From contig NZ_CP095049.1 in NCBI RefSeq assembly GCF_022919135.1, positions 3,104,501 to 3,168,500 of the forward strand: a stretch of DNA of 64,000 nucleotides. Reading direction: 5' to 3'. A program made the position numbers and the translations under genes. The DNA comes from Hymenobacter cellulosivorans (GTDB lineage Bacteria > Bacteroidota > Bacteroidia > Cytophagales > Hymenobacteraceae). A model generated the notes under the pieces. The model was not told the origin of the DNA, did no database searches, and saw only the letters and a program-made list of their open reading frames with translations. Shown one piece after another: positions 8,455 through 16,758 of this stretch (position 1 is the first letter of the stretch; every line of letters starts with the position of its first letter).

Positions 8455-9546
8455 CTATACGGCATAGAACTGCTGCCGCGTCTGAATCAGTAGGTCTACG
8501 GCGTGTTGCTTGTCGGGGGCGTCGGGTAAGGTTGATTCGGCAAAAGCGGCTTCGACCTGCTGCACCAGCGTTTCGGCCTCGGCTACCAGGGTGTCGTACT
8601 CAAACTCGCCGCGGCGGATTTGGAGCAGGAAGTCCCGGTCGGGGCGGCGCACGTGGAGTTGGCCGGTGGTGGCAATTTCCAGGGCCGTGCGCAGCAGCCG
8701 AAACACGTGGAGCATATTTTTGGCGTCGTAGTTCTTGCCGTGCTGCACCGTGTTTTCGTAGCGCTCCACGTTGCGGCGGCCCACCCAGTCCCAGTATTCC
8801 TTATACACGCGGCAGTAAGTAGAGTAGCCGTTGCGGTTGAACGACAGGTAGGCCACCGGCACCTCGCCCTTGGGCACGGCTGAGAGCAGCACGTCGTTGG
8901 AGGTTACCGCATCCTTTAGTAGGCCGCGGTAACCGAGCCTAGGAACCTCGGCCGTATCCACAAACAGGGCGTACAAATCCGTCAGGTGGGGCACGTTGGC
9001 CAAGCCGCACTGCTCGGCCGTGTAGCCCTGGCGGGTTAGCCACTTATCGGCTGGCATGGCCCCGGCCCCCACCGTCACGTAGCAGAAGTCCAGCACCGAC
9101 TTGCGGGCCGGAGGCTCAGGGTTGTTGATTTTCTTATTGAGCCCCTTCGCCTTGCGAATCTGGGCTACGGCGTACTCGGCAAAGGTCTGGCGGCAGAGCT
9201 TGGACAGAAACTGCGCCGGCCGAAACGCCCGAAACAGCGGGTGCTCAAACCGGACGCAGTCGGCGGGTGAGCCCAGGATTTCCAGGGCTGTGGGGTTGTT
9301 TTTGAGCAGTAATTCCACAAACCGGCGCAGCTCGTAGAACACTTCGTCGTTGGTCGAGTTAGCTACCTGCGGTACGTAGTCGAGGCCGTAGTACAACTCC
9401 TCAGGCAGTACGAACACGCCTTTCAAATCGGTGTCGGAGTGGGGCAAATCGGTGCCGTAGGCCCGGCTGCCGCTCACGGCTTCGAAGAGTATCAGGTTGT
9501 GCTGGCGCAGGTAGTCGATGGTCAAGCCCGTTTCGCTCGGAGTCAT
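8455..9546 (-). CDS. Predicted nucleotidyltransferase (COG3541/YcgL type), RNA-repair locus
   Basis: 363 residues. The N-terminus carries the polymerase-beta-type nucleotidyltransferase signature: GSRAYGTDLPHSDTDLKG has the GS and two Asp that bind metal and nucleotide. A long helical C-terminal region follows, including KNMLHVFRLLRTALEI and a RPDRDFLLQIRRGEF segment typical of this family. Its start overlaps the stop of the second nucleotidyltransferase gene by 4 bp, and both lie just downstream of pnkp on the same strand. Families of this kind are found beside Pnkp/Hen1; the reaction has, to my knowledge, not been firmly assigned. A role in nucleotide addition during RNA 3'-end repair is my inference. 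Confidence 0.85.
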   Translation of the reverse strand: MTPSETGLTIDYLRQHNLILFEAVSGSRAYGTDLPHSDTDLKGVFVLPEELYYGLDYVPQVANSTNDEVFYELRRFVELLLKNNPTALEILGSPADCVRFEHPLFRAFRPAQFLSKLCRQTFAEYAVAQIRKAKGLNKKINNPEPPARKSVLDFCYVTVGAGAMPADKWLTRQGYTAEQCGLANVPHLTDLYALFVDTAEVPRLGYRGLLKDAVTSNDVLLSAVPKGEVPVAYLSFNRNGYSTYCRVYKEYWDWVGRRNVERYENTVQHGKNYDAKNMLHVFRLLRTALEIATTGQLHVRRPDRDFLLQIRRGEFEYDTLVAEAETLVQQVEAAFAESTLPDAPDKQHAVDLLIQTRQQFYAV

Positions 9547-10319
9547 AAGGGTAAGGGAAAGGAGCCAGCCAGCAGCTGTTGGAATACCTTGTTGAGTTCC
9601 GGCGTCGGGTCGGAACCGGTGGGCACGGGCAGCGTGTCGCGAGCCGCTTGGCAGGCGGCGTACTCCTGTTCCAGAAACTCGACCAGGGCTGCCGGCCGGG
9701 GTACGGTCGTTTTTTCGGTAGCCTGGGCTTTACGTTCCAGAAGCTCATCTACTTCCGGACTCAACGCCGCGGGCAGCAGCTCGCGCAGTCGGGTGAATTC
9801 TATCGGCGGCAACGCGTGCCGGGTCCTGATCCAGCGGGCGGCCAGGGCTGAGCGCAAGGCGTAAAACAGCCGCTTGAGCCGCACTGCTTCCCCGGTCAGG
9901 TCGGTTTCCAAACCCCGACGCACTAGCCCTAAGTAGTGGTGCAGCCCCGCCCGCAGATTGAACGTGCCCGCCAGCAGGGGCTGCACAGCCGGCAGAAACT
10001 CGGGTGCTGCGTAGTACACTGCCGGCGACTGTAGCCACTCAAACAGGGCTGCGTTGGAGCTGCGCAGTAGCTTCAGGGCCTTGCGCAAATCCCAGCCGGC
10101 CAAGTCCAGTTCCTCATCCACGGGAAAATTGAGCGTGTCGGGGCCGTCGTCGAGGGTGAGGTACCAGCCCGGCCGCCGCAGGTAGATAAAGCGCACGTCG
10201 TAGTCGGAGTCGGGGGAGGGGAAGCCCCAGGCCCGGCTGCCCGACTCGCAGGCGTACAGAATGCGGATGTCATGGTCAGCTTCAAGCCGGGTGAGGGCAG
10301 CGGCAATGCGGGTCTGCAT
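9543..10319 (-). CDS. Second predicted nucleotidyltransferase (COG3541 type), RNA-repair locus
   Basis: 258 residues. The nucleotidyltransferase signature is near the N-terminus (GSRAWGFPSPDSDYDVRFIY), with the GS motif and DxD intact, so it should be catalytically competent. The C-terminal part is helical (LRAGLHHYLGLVRRGLETDL, FYALRSALAARWI) and shorter than in the neighbouring paralogue. It lies 92 bp downstream of pnkp, separated by a 31-bp-arm inverted repeat, and overlaps the next nucleotidyltransferase by 4 bp. Two distinct active-site paralogues in tandem suggest different substrates or a heteromeric enzyme; this is inference. Confidence 0.85.
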   Translation of the reverse strand: MQTRIAAALTRLEADHDIRILYACESGSRAWGFPSPDSDYDVRFIYLRRPGWYLTLDDGPDTLNFPVDEELDLAGWDLRKALKLLRSSNAALFEWLQSPAVYYAAPEFLPAVQPLLAGTFNLRAGLHHYLGLVRRGLETDLTGEAVRLKRLFYALRSALAARWIRTRHALPPIEFTRLRELLPAALSPEVDELLERKAQATEKTTVPRPAALVEFLEQEYAACQAARDTLPVPTGSDPTPELNKVFQQLLAGSFPLPL

Positions 10320-10326
10320 GGGAGTT

Positions 10327-10407
10327 TAGTTGTTAGTTGCTTGTTGTCAGTTGTTAGTTCGTGCTGACCTCTGCTCCTAACAACTGACAACAAGCAACTA
10401 ACAACTA
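10327..10407. repeat. Intergenic inverted repeat with 31-bp perfect arms
   Basis: Positions 10327-10357 are exactly complementary to 10377-10407, with a 19-nt loop. The arms are made of the words TTGTTAGTTGC and TTGTTGTCAG and belong to the same word family as 3643-3720 and the tandem TTGTTAG copies at 36051-36072. The repeat fills almost the whole gap between pnkp and the downstream nucleotidyltransferase gene. It could act as a processing site or transcription attenuator between the two; that is inference. Confidence 0.85.
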
Positions 10408-10411
10408 CCAC

Positions 10412-13030
10412 CTACAGCCGCGGGTCGACGGCCTCACTTTCCAGGGCCAGCACCCCGAATACGCACTGGTGCACGGCCCGCAGCGGCTGCCCGGCCACGA
10501 ACCGCTCCAACCCTTCCACGCCCAGGGTAAACTCGCGCAAGGCCAGGTTGCGCTTGGCTTTCACACCCCGCTCACGCAGGCGCTCCAGGTTGCCGGGTAG
10601 CAAATAATCAGGGCCGTAAATGATGCGCAGGTACTCCCGACCCCGGCACTTGAGAGCCGGCTGTACCAGGGTTTTTCCTTCGGGGATGAAGTCGTAGGGC
10701 TTCACCACCATGCCTTCCCCGCCGGCGGCCGTCAGGTTGGTCCACCACTGGGTGGCGGCTTCCACGTCGGCAATGTCGCCTAGGTGTACTACGCGGTAGG
10801 GCGTGGCCCGGAGCAGACTTTCGTCGGCCTGGCTCAAGGCACGGAGGGTTTCTATGTGCCAGGCGTGGTCTTTGTCGAAGTAGGTTTTGCCTTCGGTGGC
10901 GAGCAGGTGAAACGGGGCCAGGCGCAAATCGGCCAGGCTTTCCACCGGCCAGCAGTAGCGGCGGTAGGCTTCGGCGTAGTGCTGAGCGGCCGTTTGCCGG
11001 GCCGAGGTGCGGGCCAGCAGCGCCTCCACGCCGTCGAGGCCCCGGGTGGCGGCTTGGGTAAGCACGGCGGCAGCTTCGGGCAAAGCAGCGGTGGCTGCCG
11101 CAGCTACGGCGGCGTACTGATTTTTAATCAGCTCCTGGGCCTTGGCCGACCAGGGCAGCAGCTCGGCATCGAGGCAGAGCCAGTCGGTCTGAAACCGTTC
11201 CCAGAACCCGGCCGCCGTCAGGGCCGCCTGCAGCTTTTCCAGGAAGGCCGCTTCCAGCGCCGGGTCGTTGAAGAAGTTGCGGCCGGTGCGGGTGTAGACT
11301 TTGCCGGGACCTTCGCCTACCACGCCGAAGCGGCGCCGGGCGGCGTCTTCGCTCTGGGCCAACACCACTACTACCCGGCTGCCCATGTGCTTTTCCTCGC
11401 ACACCACCCGACTCAGGCCCTGGCGGCGGAAGTAGTCGAAGGCTTCGGCCGGGTGCTCCAGCAAATCGGGCAAAGCGCTGGTTTCCGACGGGCTCATCGT
11501 GGGCGGCAGGTAGAGCAGCCACTTCGGGTTCAGGGCAAAGCGCGACATGACCTCCAGCGCGGCTGTGGCGTTTTCCTCCCGGATGGTCACCGAGGGCAGC
11601 AGGCGGGTTTTGATGATCTGCTTGCCTAGCACGTCGGTGATGTCGAGCAGTTCGTCGTGCTGCTGTTGGGCAGTTAGGTTGTTGGTTTCTGGTGCTTGAT
11701 TGTTGGCTTCGGCCAACCGGCGCAGGTAATCCAGTGGGCGGACCGGCTCACAGTACACCTGGGCGGCGGGCACGGCCACCAATTCTCGCTCGGGGTAGCG
11801 CAAAGCCGTGAGGCGGCCGCCGAAGACGCAGCCAGTATCAATGTCGATGGTATTGTTGAGCCATTCGGGGTCGGGCACGGGCGTGTGGCCGTAGACCACC
11901 ATGGCCCGGCCGCGGTACTCGGCGGCCCAGTTGTAGCGCACCGGCAGGCCGAATTCGTCGATTTCGCCGGTGGTTTCGCCAAACAGGGCAAAGGCCCGCA
12001 CGGCGCCCGAGCCCCGGCCCTGCATTTCCTCCCGCATCCCGGCGTGGGCCACCACCAGCTTGCCGCCATCCAGCACGTAGTGGCTCACCAGCCCGTCCAA
12101 GAACTGCCGCACCTGGCTTTTGAACGTATCCGATTCCAGGGCCAGCTGGGCCACGGTTTCGGCAAAGCCGTGCTTCTCGTTGACCTGCTTGCCGTTGAGG
12201 TAGCGCAGCAGCTTGATGTCGTGGTTGCCGGGCACGCACAGGGCCTGTCCGCCCTGCACCATGCTCATGACCAGCCGCAACACCTGCGGGGAAGCCGGGC
12301 CCCGGTCCACCAAGTCACCCAGAAATAGGGCCCGGCGGCCTTTGGGAGCCGTCACGCGCACGCCCAGGTCGCGGGCGTCCTGAGTGGGCGCCGTTTCCAC
12401 AGTATAGCCTAGCTTATCAAGCAGTTGCAGCAGCTCGTCGTAGCAGCCGTGCACGTCACCAATGATGTCGAAGGGGCCCGTATCCTGCTTGCGGTTGTTG
12501 TAAAGCGGGTCGCGCACGATGGTTTGCACGGCGTCGATTTCCTCAGTGCCGCGCAAATGGAAAATGTGGCGAAAGCCTTCCTGCTTGAGGGTTTTGAGGG
12601 AGCGGCGCAACTGCTGCCGCTGCTGCGGCACCACGTGCCGGCCCATGTGCTGCCGCTCGGCCCGGGCGCGGTTGCGGTCCTCGGCTACTCGGTCGGGCAC
12701 GTCGAGGATGATGGCCGTGGGCAGCATGTGGTAGTCGCGGGCCAGCTGGACCAGGGTTTTGCGGGCTTCGGGCTGCACGTTGGTTGCATCCACCACGGTG
12801 AGCAGGCCGCGCTTGAGACGTAGACCTACCAGGTAGTGCAGCAGGGCAAAGGCATCGGGGGTAGCGGCCTGATCGTTTTCGTCATCCGACACCAGCGTCC
12901 GGCACTGGTCCGACGACACGATTTCGGAACCCCGGAACAGGCGGCGGGCAAAAGTAGACTTGCCCGCCCCGGACGTGCCGATGAGCAACACCAGGGAAAG
13001 TTCGGGCAGCTTAATATTCGTGTAGGGCAT
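10412..13030 (-). CDS. pnkp: Polynucleotide kinase-phosphatase-ligase Pnkp (bacterial RNA repair)
   Basis: 872 residues, close to the roughly 870 of characterised bacterial Pnkp. Three domains appear in the canonical order. The 5'-OH kinase has P-loop GTSGAGKST (residues 18-26, Lys24). The binuclear metallophosphatase shows GDVHGCYDEL near residue 188, then GDLVDRGP and GNHD. The adenylyltransferase/ligase domain has motif I EEKHMGSR with nucleophile Lys547. In characterised systems Pnkp heals the 3' and 5' ends of ribotoxin-cleaved RNA and, with Hen1, seals them. It is encoded downstream of hen1 on the same strand, interrupted by an opposite-strand gene. A linker near residues 440-455 contains a segment (ANNQAPETNN) coded by DNA resembling the intergenic repeat family. 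Confidence 0.95.
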   Translation of the reverse strand: MPYTNIKLPELSLVLLIGTSGAGKSTFARRLFRGSEIVSSDQCRTLVSDDENDQAATPDAFALLHYLVGLRLKRGLLTVVDATNVQPEARKTLVQLARDYHMLPTAIILDVPDRVAEDRNRARAERQHMGRHVVPQQRQQLRRSLKTLKQEGFRHIFHLRGTEEIDAVQTIVRDPLYNNRKQDTGPFDIIGDVHGCYDELLQLLDKLGYTVETAPTQDARDLGVRVTAPKGRRALFLGDLVDRGPASPQVLRLVMSMVQGGQALCVPGNHDIKLLRYLNGKQVNEKHGFAETVAQLALESDTFKSQVRQFLDGLVSHYVLDGGKLVVAHAGMREEMQGRGSGAVRAFALFGETTGEIDEFGLPVRYNWAAEYRGRAMVVYGHTPVPDPEWLNNTIDIDTGCVFGGRLTALRYPERELVAVPAAQVYCEPVRPLDYLRRLAEANNQAPETNNLTAQQQHDELLDITDVLGKQIIKTRLLPSVTIREENATAALEVMSRFALNPKWLLYLPPTMSPSETSALPDLLEHPAEAFDYFRRQGLSRVVCEEKHMGSRVVVVLAQSEDAARRRFGVVGEGPGKVYTRTGRNFFNDPALEAAFLEKLQAALTAAGFWERFQTDWLCLDAELLPWSAKAQELIKNQYAAVAAAATAALPEAAAVLTQAATRGLDGVEALLARTSARQTAAQHYAEAYRRYCWPVESLADLRLAPFHLLATEGKTYFDKDHAWHIETLRALSQADESLLRATPYRVVHLGDIADVEAATQWWTNLTAAGGEGMVVKPYDFIPEGKTLVQPALKCRGREYLRIIYGPDYLLPGNLERLRERGVKAKRNLALREFTLGVEGLERFVAGQPLRAVHQCVFGVLALESEAVDPRL

Positions 13031-13122
13031 GGGGAAGGAGTACAGGCTTATTATTGCGCAGTTTTGCTAGTAATAAGGCTCAGTAAAAATGGGCAAACTC
13101 TGTTATTTCCAGTGCCTGCCAA

Positions 13123-13620
13123 ATGAAACTATCAATCGAACGACTTATCAGAGAAGATGACATCAGTCCACTCTTCTGGGGGATGAACGAAACGGACCTC
13201 CTACGAATATGGCCGCACATGGCCAACGATATCCGGGAAGGTCGGCAGAGCAAAACTCCGCTTTTAAACCTGGATGAAGTCGAGCTCTATTTTACCAAGG
13301 ATTATTACCAGGGTTTGAGCCAGCTGATTATCCAAGTATGGGCCATTGAACCAGCTGCCGAAACGCAGTATCTGGACTTTGGCTGGATCAACAATCGGGT
13401 AACTTTGGGAGCAGTCCGGAAGCTTTTAACCAGCCGGGGCTGGGAGTATGAAGAAGGACCAAACCCTGGCTATGCAGCGCCCTTGCTAATGGTTGAAAAG
13501 CGGGCAGCTTTCCTGTTTCAGAACGCTGAAGACGGCTACCTGCTAGAGAAAATCGTCATCTACAGTCCCGAAGATGCGCTCCGACGCTACCAGATTGCGC
13601 AGAATATGAAGCGGCTATAA
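13123..13620 (+). CDS. Unknown protein inserted between hen1 and pnkp
   Basis: 165 residues, cytosolic, with no signal peptide or membrane span. I do not recognise the family. The sequence is acidic and aromatic-rich (LFWGMNETDLLRIWPHMAND, GWEYEEGPNPGYAAP). The visible strand/helix mix resembles small immunity-type proteins, but no diagnostic motif is seen. It is on the strand opposite to the flanking RNA-repair genes, 92 bp from the pnkp start and 26 bp from the hen1 stop. Its codon use is visibly poorer in G+C than its neighbours (many AAA, GAA and ATT codons), suggesting later acquisition. Whether it takes part in RNA repair is unknown. Confidence 0.75.
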   Translation: MKLSIERLIREDDISPLFWGMNETDLLRIWPHMANDIREGRQSKTPLLNLDEVELYFTKDYYQGLSQLIIQVWAIEPAAETQYLDFGWINNRVTLGAVRKLLTSRGWEYEEGPNPGYAAPLLMVEKRAAFLFQNAEDGYLLEKIVIYSPEDALRRYQIAQNMKRL

Positions 13621-13646
13621 ATAATCCGCCCCGCCTGCTGATTGGC

Positions 13647-15101
13647 TTACCGCTCAAACACCGCTAGCTGCGAGGGAGCCCCGAATTCCGCCGCTTCCGG
13701 TCCCAGGGGCTCGACGCGCACGTGGTAGCCGTGGCGCTCGGCCACGCCCGTGGCCCACTCTGCAAACTGCGCCCGGCTCCACTCAAAGCGGTGGTCGGTG
13801 TGGCGGAAGTCGCCGGCTGAAAGCTGCTCGTAGCGCTGGTTATAGTCGGCATTGGGCGTAGTTACCAGTACAGCCCCGGGCTGGGCGCGGGCAAACACCA
13901 CCTGCTCGAAGGCCGCCAGCCGGTTTTCGTCGAGGTGCTCTATGACCTCTACCACGGCGGCCGCGTCGTAGCCGGCCAGGCGCGGGTCGTGGTAGAGCAC
14001 CGAGCCTTGCGCGAGAGTGAGCCGCTCGCGCTGCCGCGGCGGCATTTCGGCCACGTGCAACCGCTCCTGGGCCCGCTGCAGCTCCCGCATCGACACGTCC
14101 ATGGCCAGAATAGATTCTACCTGGGGCAGCTTGAGCAGGCGGCGCACCAGCTTGCCTTCCCCGCAGCCCAGATCCAGCACGCGCTTGGCACCCAGGCGGC
14201 GAATTTCCTCGGCTACCCGGTCCAGGCGCACATCGTGGAGCTTCTGCTTTGCGGCGGCCGGCTCGGGTTGGTCGGGCGTCGGGAGTTCGGCTTCTCCGGA
14301 ATTGTCCTCCGCTTCGGCCGCCAGCGGCAAAATGTCTTCCAGGGAGTCGTCCGCGGCGGCTTCGTCGCCGGCGAGCAGGCGTTCCAGGGTCGGGTTGACG
14401 TACTCGGCCAGGTTGCGCAGGTAGCGGCGGGTGATAAACTCCCGGTCGGGGTGCTGGGGCAGCCAGGCCGCGCCCCGGTGCAGCAGCTTCTCGGCCTCCT
14501 GAGCATTTACCCAGTAGTGCTTGTCGTTGTCGAGCACCGGAATCAGCACGTAGAGATGGCTGAGCAAGTCGCGCAGGCGCAGGGCCGAGTGACGCAGGCG
14601 CAGGGTGAAGTAGCGACTGTTACCCCAGTCGGGCACCGTCGGGTCCAGGACGTGGGCCTCGGTTTCGACTTCGTAGCCCAGGGGCGCAAACAGGCGCACG
14701 AGCTGCTCGGCGCTGGCCGCGGGCATCACGGCTACGGTAGCTTCCAGGGGCAGCAACACCTCGGGCAGCTCGGGGCGGTCCTTGCAGGTGCCGTTCATGG
14801 CCGTGTTAAAGGCCTTAATCAGGGCCGCACTCAGAAAGGACGAGGCCACGTAGGGCCGGTCGTTGACGTACTGCTCCAGGGCAAACCCTTCGCCGGCCGG
14901 CCCGCGGTGGTTGCGCACCAACGCCACGGGGTCAATATCGAGCAGCACGGCCGCCGTGCACCGCTCGGGTGTGGCTTCGGGGTAGAAAATATGCACCTGG
15001 CCACCGGCTACTTCCAGGGTTTGCAGGCGGGCCGGGTTCTTGTGCAGCAGGTAGCCCAAATCGGTGGCGGGCTGGTGGGTAGTAGTAATGGTAAGCAGCA
15101 T
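13647..15101 (-). CDS. hen1: RNA 3'-terminal ribose 2'-O-methyltransferase Hen1
   Basis: 484 residues. The N-terminal half is the bacterial-specific Hen1 domain that contacts Pnkp. After an acidic linker (about residues 245-290) comes the SAM-dependent methyltransferase domain with motif I VLDLGCGEGKLV (about 306-317). The metal-binding Hen1 signature EVIEHLDE follows (about 382-389), with the further His in TDHRFEWSR near residue 432. In the characterised system Hen1 marks the repaired 3' end with a 2'-O-methyl group before ligation, protecting it from renewed ribotoxin cleavage. It is the upstream gene of the locus; pnkp follows after an opposite-strand gene. Assignment is firm. Confidence 0.95.
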   Translation of the reverse strand: MLLTITTTHQPATDLGYLLHKNPARLQTLEVAGGQVHIFYPEATPERCTAAVLLDIDPVALVRNHRGPAGEGFALEQYVNDRPYVASSFLSAALIKAFNTAMNGTCKDRPELPEVLLPLEATVAVMPAASAEQLVRLFAPLGYEVETEAHVLDPTVPDWGNSRYFTLRLRHSALRLRDLLSHLYVLIPVLDNDKHYWVNAQEAEKLLHRGAAWLPQHPDREFITRRYLRNLAEYVNPTLERLLAGDEAAADDSLEDILPLAAEAEDNSGEAELPTPDQPEPAAAKQKLHDVRLDRVAEEIRRLGAKRVLDLGCGEGKLVRRLLKLPQVESILAMDVSMRELQRAQERLHVAEMPPRQRERLTLAQGSVLYHDPRLAGYDAAAVVEVIEHLDENRLAAFEQVVFARAQPGAVLVTTPNADYNQRYEQLSAGDFRHTDHRFEWSRAQFAEWATGVAERHGYHVRVEPLGPEAAEFGAPSQLAVFER

Positions 15102-15223
15102 CTAGTTCGGATAAAGCAGAAAGAATGAGGCTGTAATCAAAGGTAGACGGCATTTGCCCAAATGCGGCTAGCCGCGCAGCAGTCAGTTTTGCTATACCTG
15201 CTTTGGTAAGGCCGCCCGCTACC

Positions 15224-16096
15224 TTATTCGCCGCCGTGCGCGGGCTGCGGGCGGCTGGTGGTAAGCGTTGAGCCCGCGCTGGCCACCACAATGAAAAGTA
15301 CCGCCAGCCATTGGGCAACGGTCAGGTTTTCGCCCAGCAGCAGCCAGCCAGAAAGGGCGGCGGCGGCCGGTTCCAGGCTCATCAGGATGCTGAAGGTACG
15401 CGTGGGCATGGTGCGCAAAGCCTGCATTTCCAGTGAAAAGGGCAGCACGCTGGAAAACAGGGCCAACAAACCCGCCAACAGCAGCAAATGCGGCGTCAGG
15501 GCCAGCAGGCCGCCGCTGCCTACCCCAAACGGCAGCACCGGCAAGGCCGCAAACAGCATGCCCACCGTCACGGCTACCGGGCCCGGCAGAGCTGCTGCCG
15601 TGCGCTGCCCCAGCACGATATACACCGCCCAGCACCCACCGGCGGCCAGCGCCAGAACCATGCCCAGCAAGTCGATTCCCTGCCCGCCCCAGGGCGCAAT
15701 CAGAGCAATGCCGGCCGCGGCCAGCGCCACCCACACAAAGTCGAACCAGCGCCGCGAACCCGCCAGGGCCAGACTCAGCGGTCCAATAAACTCCAGTGTA
15801 ACGCCTAAACCCAGCGGAATCCGGGCCAGGGCCTCATAAAACAGGAAGTTCATCGTGCCCAGCGCCAGTCCGTAGGGAATTACCTCGCGCCACTGGGCCG
15901 CGCGCAGCTGCCCCAGCTTCGGCCGAACTACCACCAGCAGCACCACCGCCGATAAGCCGATCCGTAGGCTAGCAGCCGTAGCCGGCCCGAGCACTGGAAA
16001 TAGGCCCTTGGCAATAGCCGCTCCGGCCTGCACGCTTACAATGGCGAGCAACACGGCGGGCAAGGGCGGAAGAGTAAAGCGGGAGGAATTGTTCAT
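15224..16096 (-). CDS. EamA/DMT-family transporter (RhtA-like exporter)
   Basis: 290 residues with about ten membrane helices in two EamA repeats (first ending near RIPLGLGVTLEFIGPLSLAL, second ending near GWLLLGENLTVAQWLAVLFI). The segment GVTLEFIGPLSLALAGSR and the TFSILMSLEPAAAALSGWLL motif are typical of RhtA-type threonine/homoserine exporters of the drug/metabolite transporter superfamily. An amino acid or related metabolite is a plausible substrate. It stands alone, reading away from the copper genes and toward hen1 with about 120 bp between them. Confidence 0.88.
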   Translation of the reverse strand: MNNSSRFTLPPLPAVLLAIVSVQAGAAIAKGLFPVLGPATAASLRIGLSAVVLLVVVRPKLGQLRAAQWREVIPYGLALGTMNFLFYEALARIPLGLGVTLEFIGPLSLALAGSRRWFDFVWVALAAAGIALIAPWGGQGIDLLGMVLALAAGGCWAVYIVLGQRTAAALPGPVAVTVGMLFAALPVLPFGVGSGGLLALTPHLLLLAGLLALFSSVLPFSLEMQALRTMPTRTFSILMSLEPAAAALSGWLLLGENLTVAQWLAVLFIVVASAGSTLTTSRPQPAHGGE

Positions 16097-16178
16097 CTAA
16101 GCCTGACTGCCCCGGCTACTTCACCCGGGGCGGCTGCAAAAGTGGACATTTCCCGGGCCGCAACCCAGGCCCAGGCCG

Positions 16179-16556
16179 CTATTTCACGACCAGGCTGCCG
16201 CGCAGCATGCCCATGCCACAGGTAAACTCAAACCGGCCGGCCTGCTGGGGCAGCAGCTCCACCAGCGTCGTCTGGAAGGCGGGCAGCTCCCGGCGAATGC
16301 TGAAATCCGGAATCAGGAGCTCCTCGGAGCAGCTGTTGTCCTCGGCACGGTAGAAGCTCAGCTGCACGGGCTGACCCCACTCCACCTCTATTACGTCGGG
16401 CGAGTACCCTCCCTTGACGGTAATGGCTACCGCCTGGATACCGCCCGAGCCGGACACGGCAGTCGTGATATGGCGGGTCGAAAAGAAGAAGTACCAGATG
16501 ACATACGCAGCCAGGCCCAGCCCGCCCAGCGTAACAAGAATTTCGGTAGTATCCAT
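16179..16556 (-). CDS. Membrane-anchored cupredoxin-domain protein
   Basis: 125 residues from the ATG at 16556; an upstream start at 16580 would add eight residues. One N-terminal membrane helix (ILVTLGGLGLAAYVIWYFFF) anchors a periplasmic cupredoxin fold: AVAITVKGGYSPDVIEVEWG, then SCSEELLIPDFSIRREL, and the C-terminal copper loop FTCGMGMLRGSLVVK with Cys and Met ligands. It likely binds copper in the periplasm and may hand it to or from the CopA ATPase encoded about 200 bp upstream on the same strand. Together they look like one copper-handling unit at the edge of the metal island. Confidence 0.82.
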   Translation of the reverse strand: MDTTEILVTLGGLGLAAYVIWYFFFSTRHITTAVSGSGGIQAVAITVKGGYSPDVIEVEWGQPVQLSFYRAEDNSCSEELLIPDFSIRRELPAFQTTLVELLPQQAGRFEFTCGMGMLRGSLVVK

Positions 16557-16600
16557 GAGGGTTCCAGAGAAGTTATACATGCGGTACGCAACCGGTTGAA

Positions 16601-16630
16601 TGCGGCGCGACGCTCTGCTTCGCGCTACAC
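16601..16630 (-). repeat. Copy of the GCGAAGC-type intergenic repeat
   Basis: Read on the minus strand it begins GTGTAGCGCGAAGCAGAGCG and ends CGCGCCGCA, close to the copy at 1667-1693. It lies in the gap between copA and the cupredoxin gene. No function is known. Confidence 0.45.
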
Positions 16631-16758
16631 CATTCTGAGAAGCTGCTTGAGCTTCATAGGAGGTATTTTGCGCACCAAGTGACAGCGTCAGTATGCACGA
16701 TTTTCCATTTTGCCTGAAGCGTCAGCCAGTTGCCATGACGTTCAGTCTGGCGATAACC

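Noticed and set aside
13935..15128. Plus-strand open frame opposite hen1
   Set aside because: hen1 carries all catalytic motifs; the opposite frame is low-complexity antisense.
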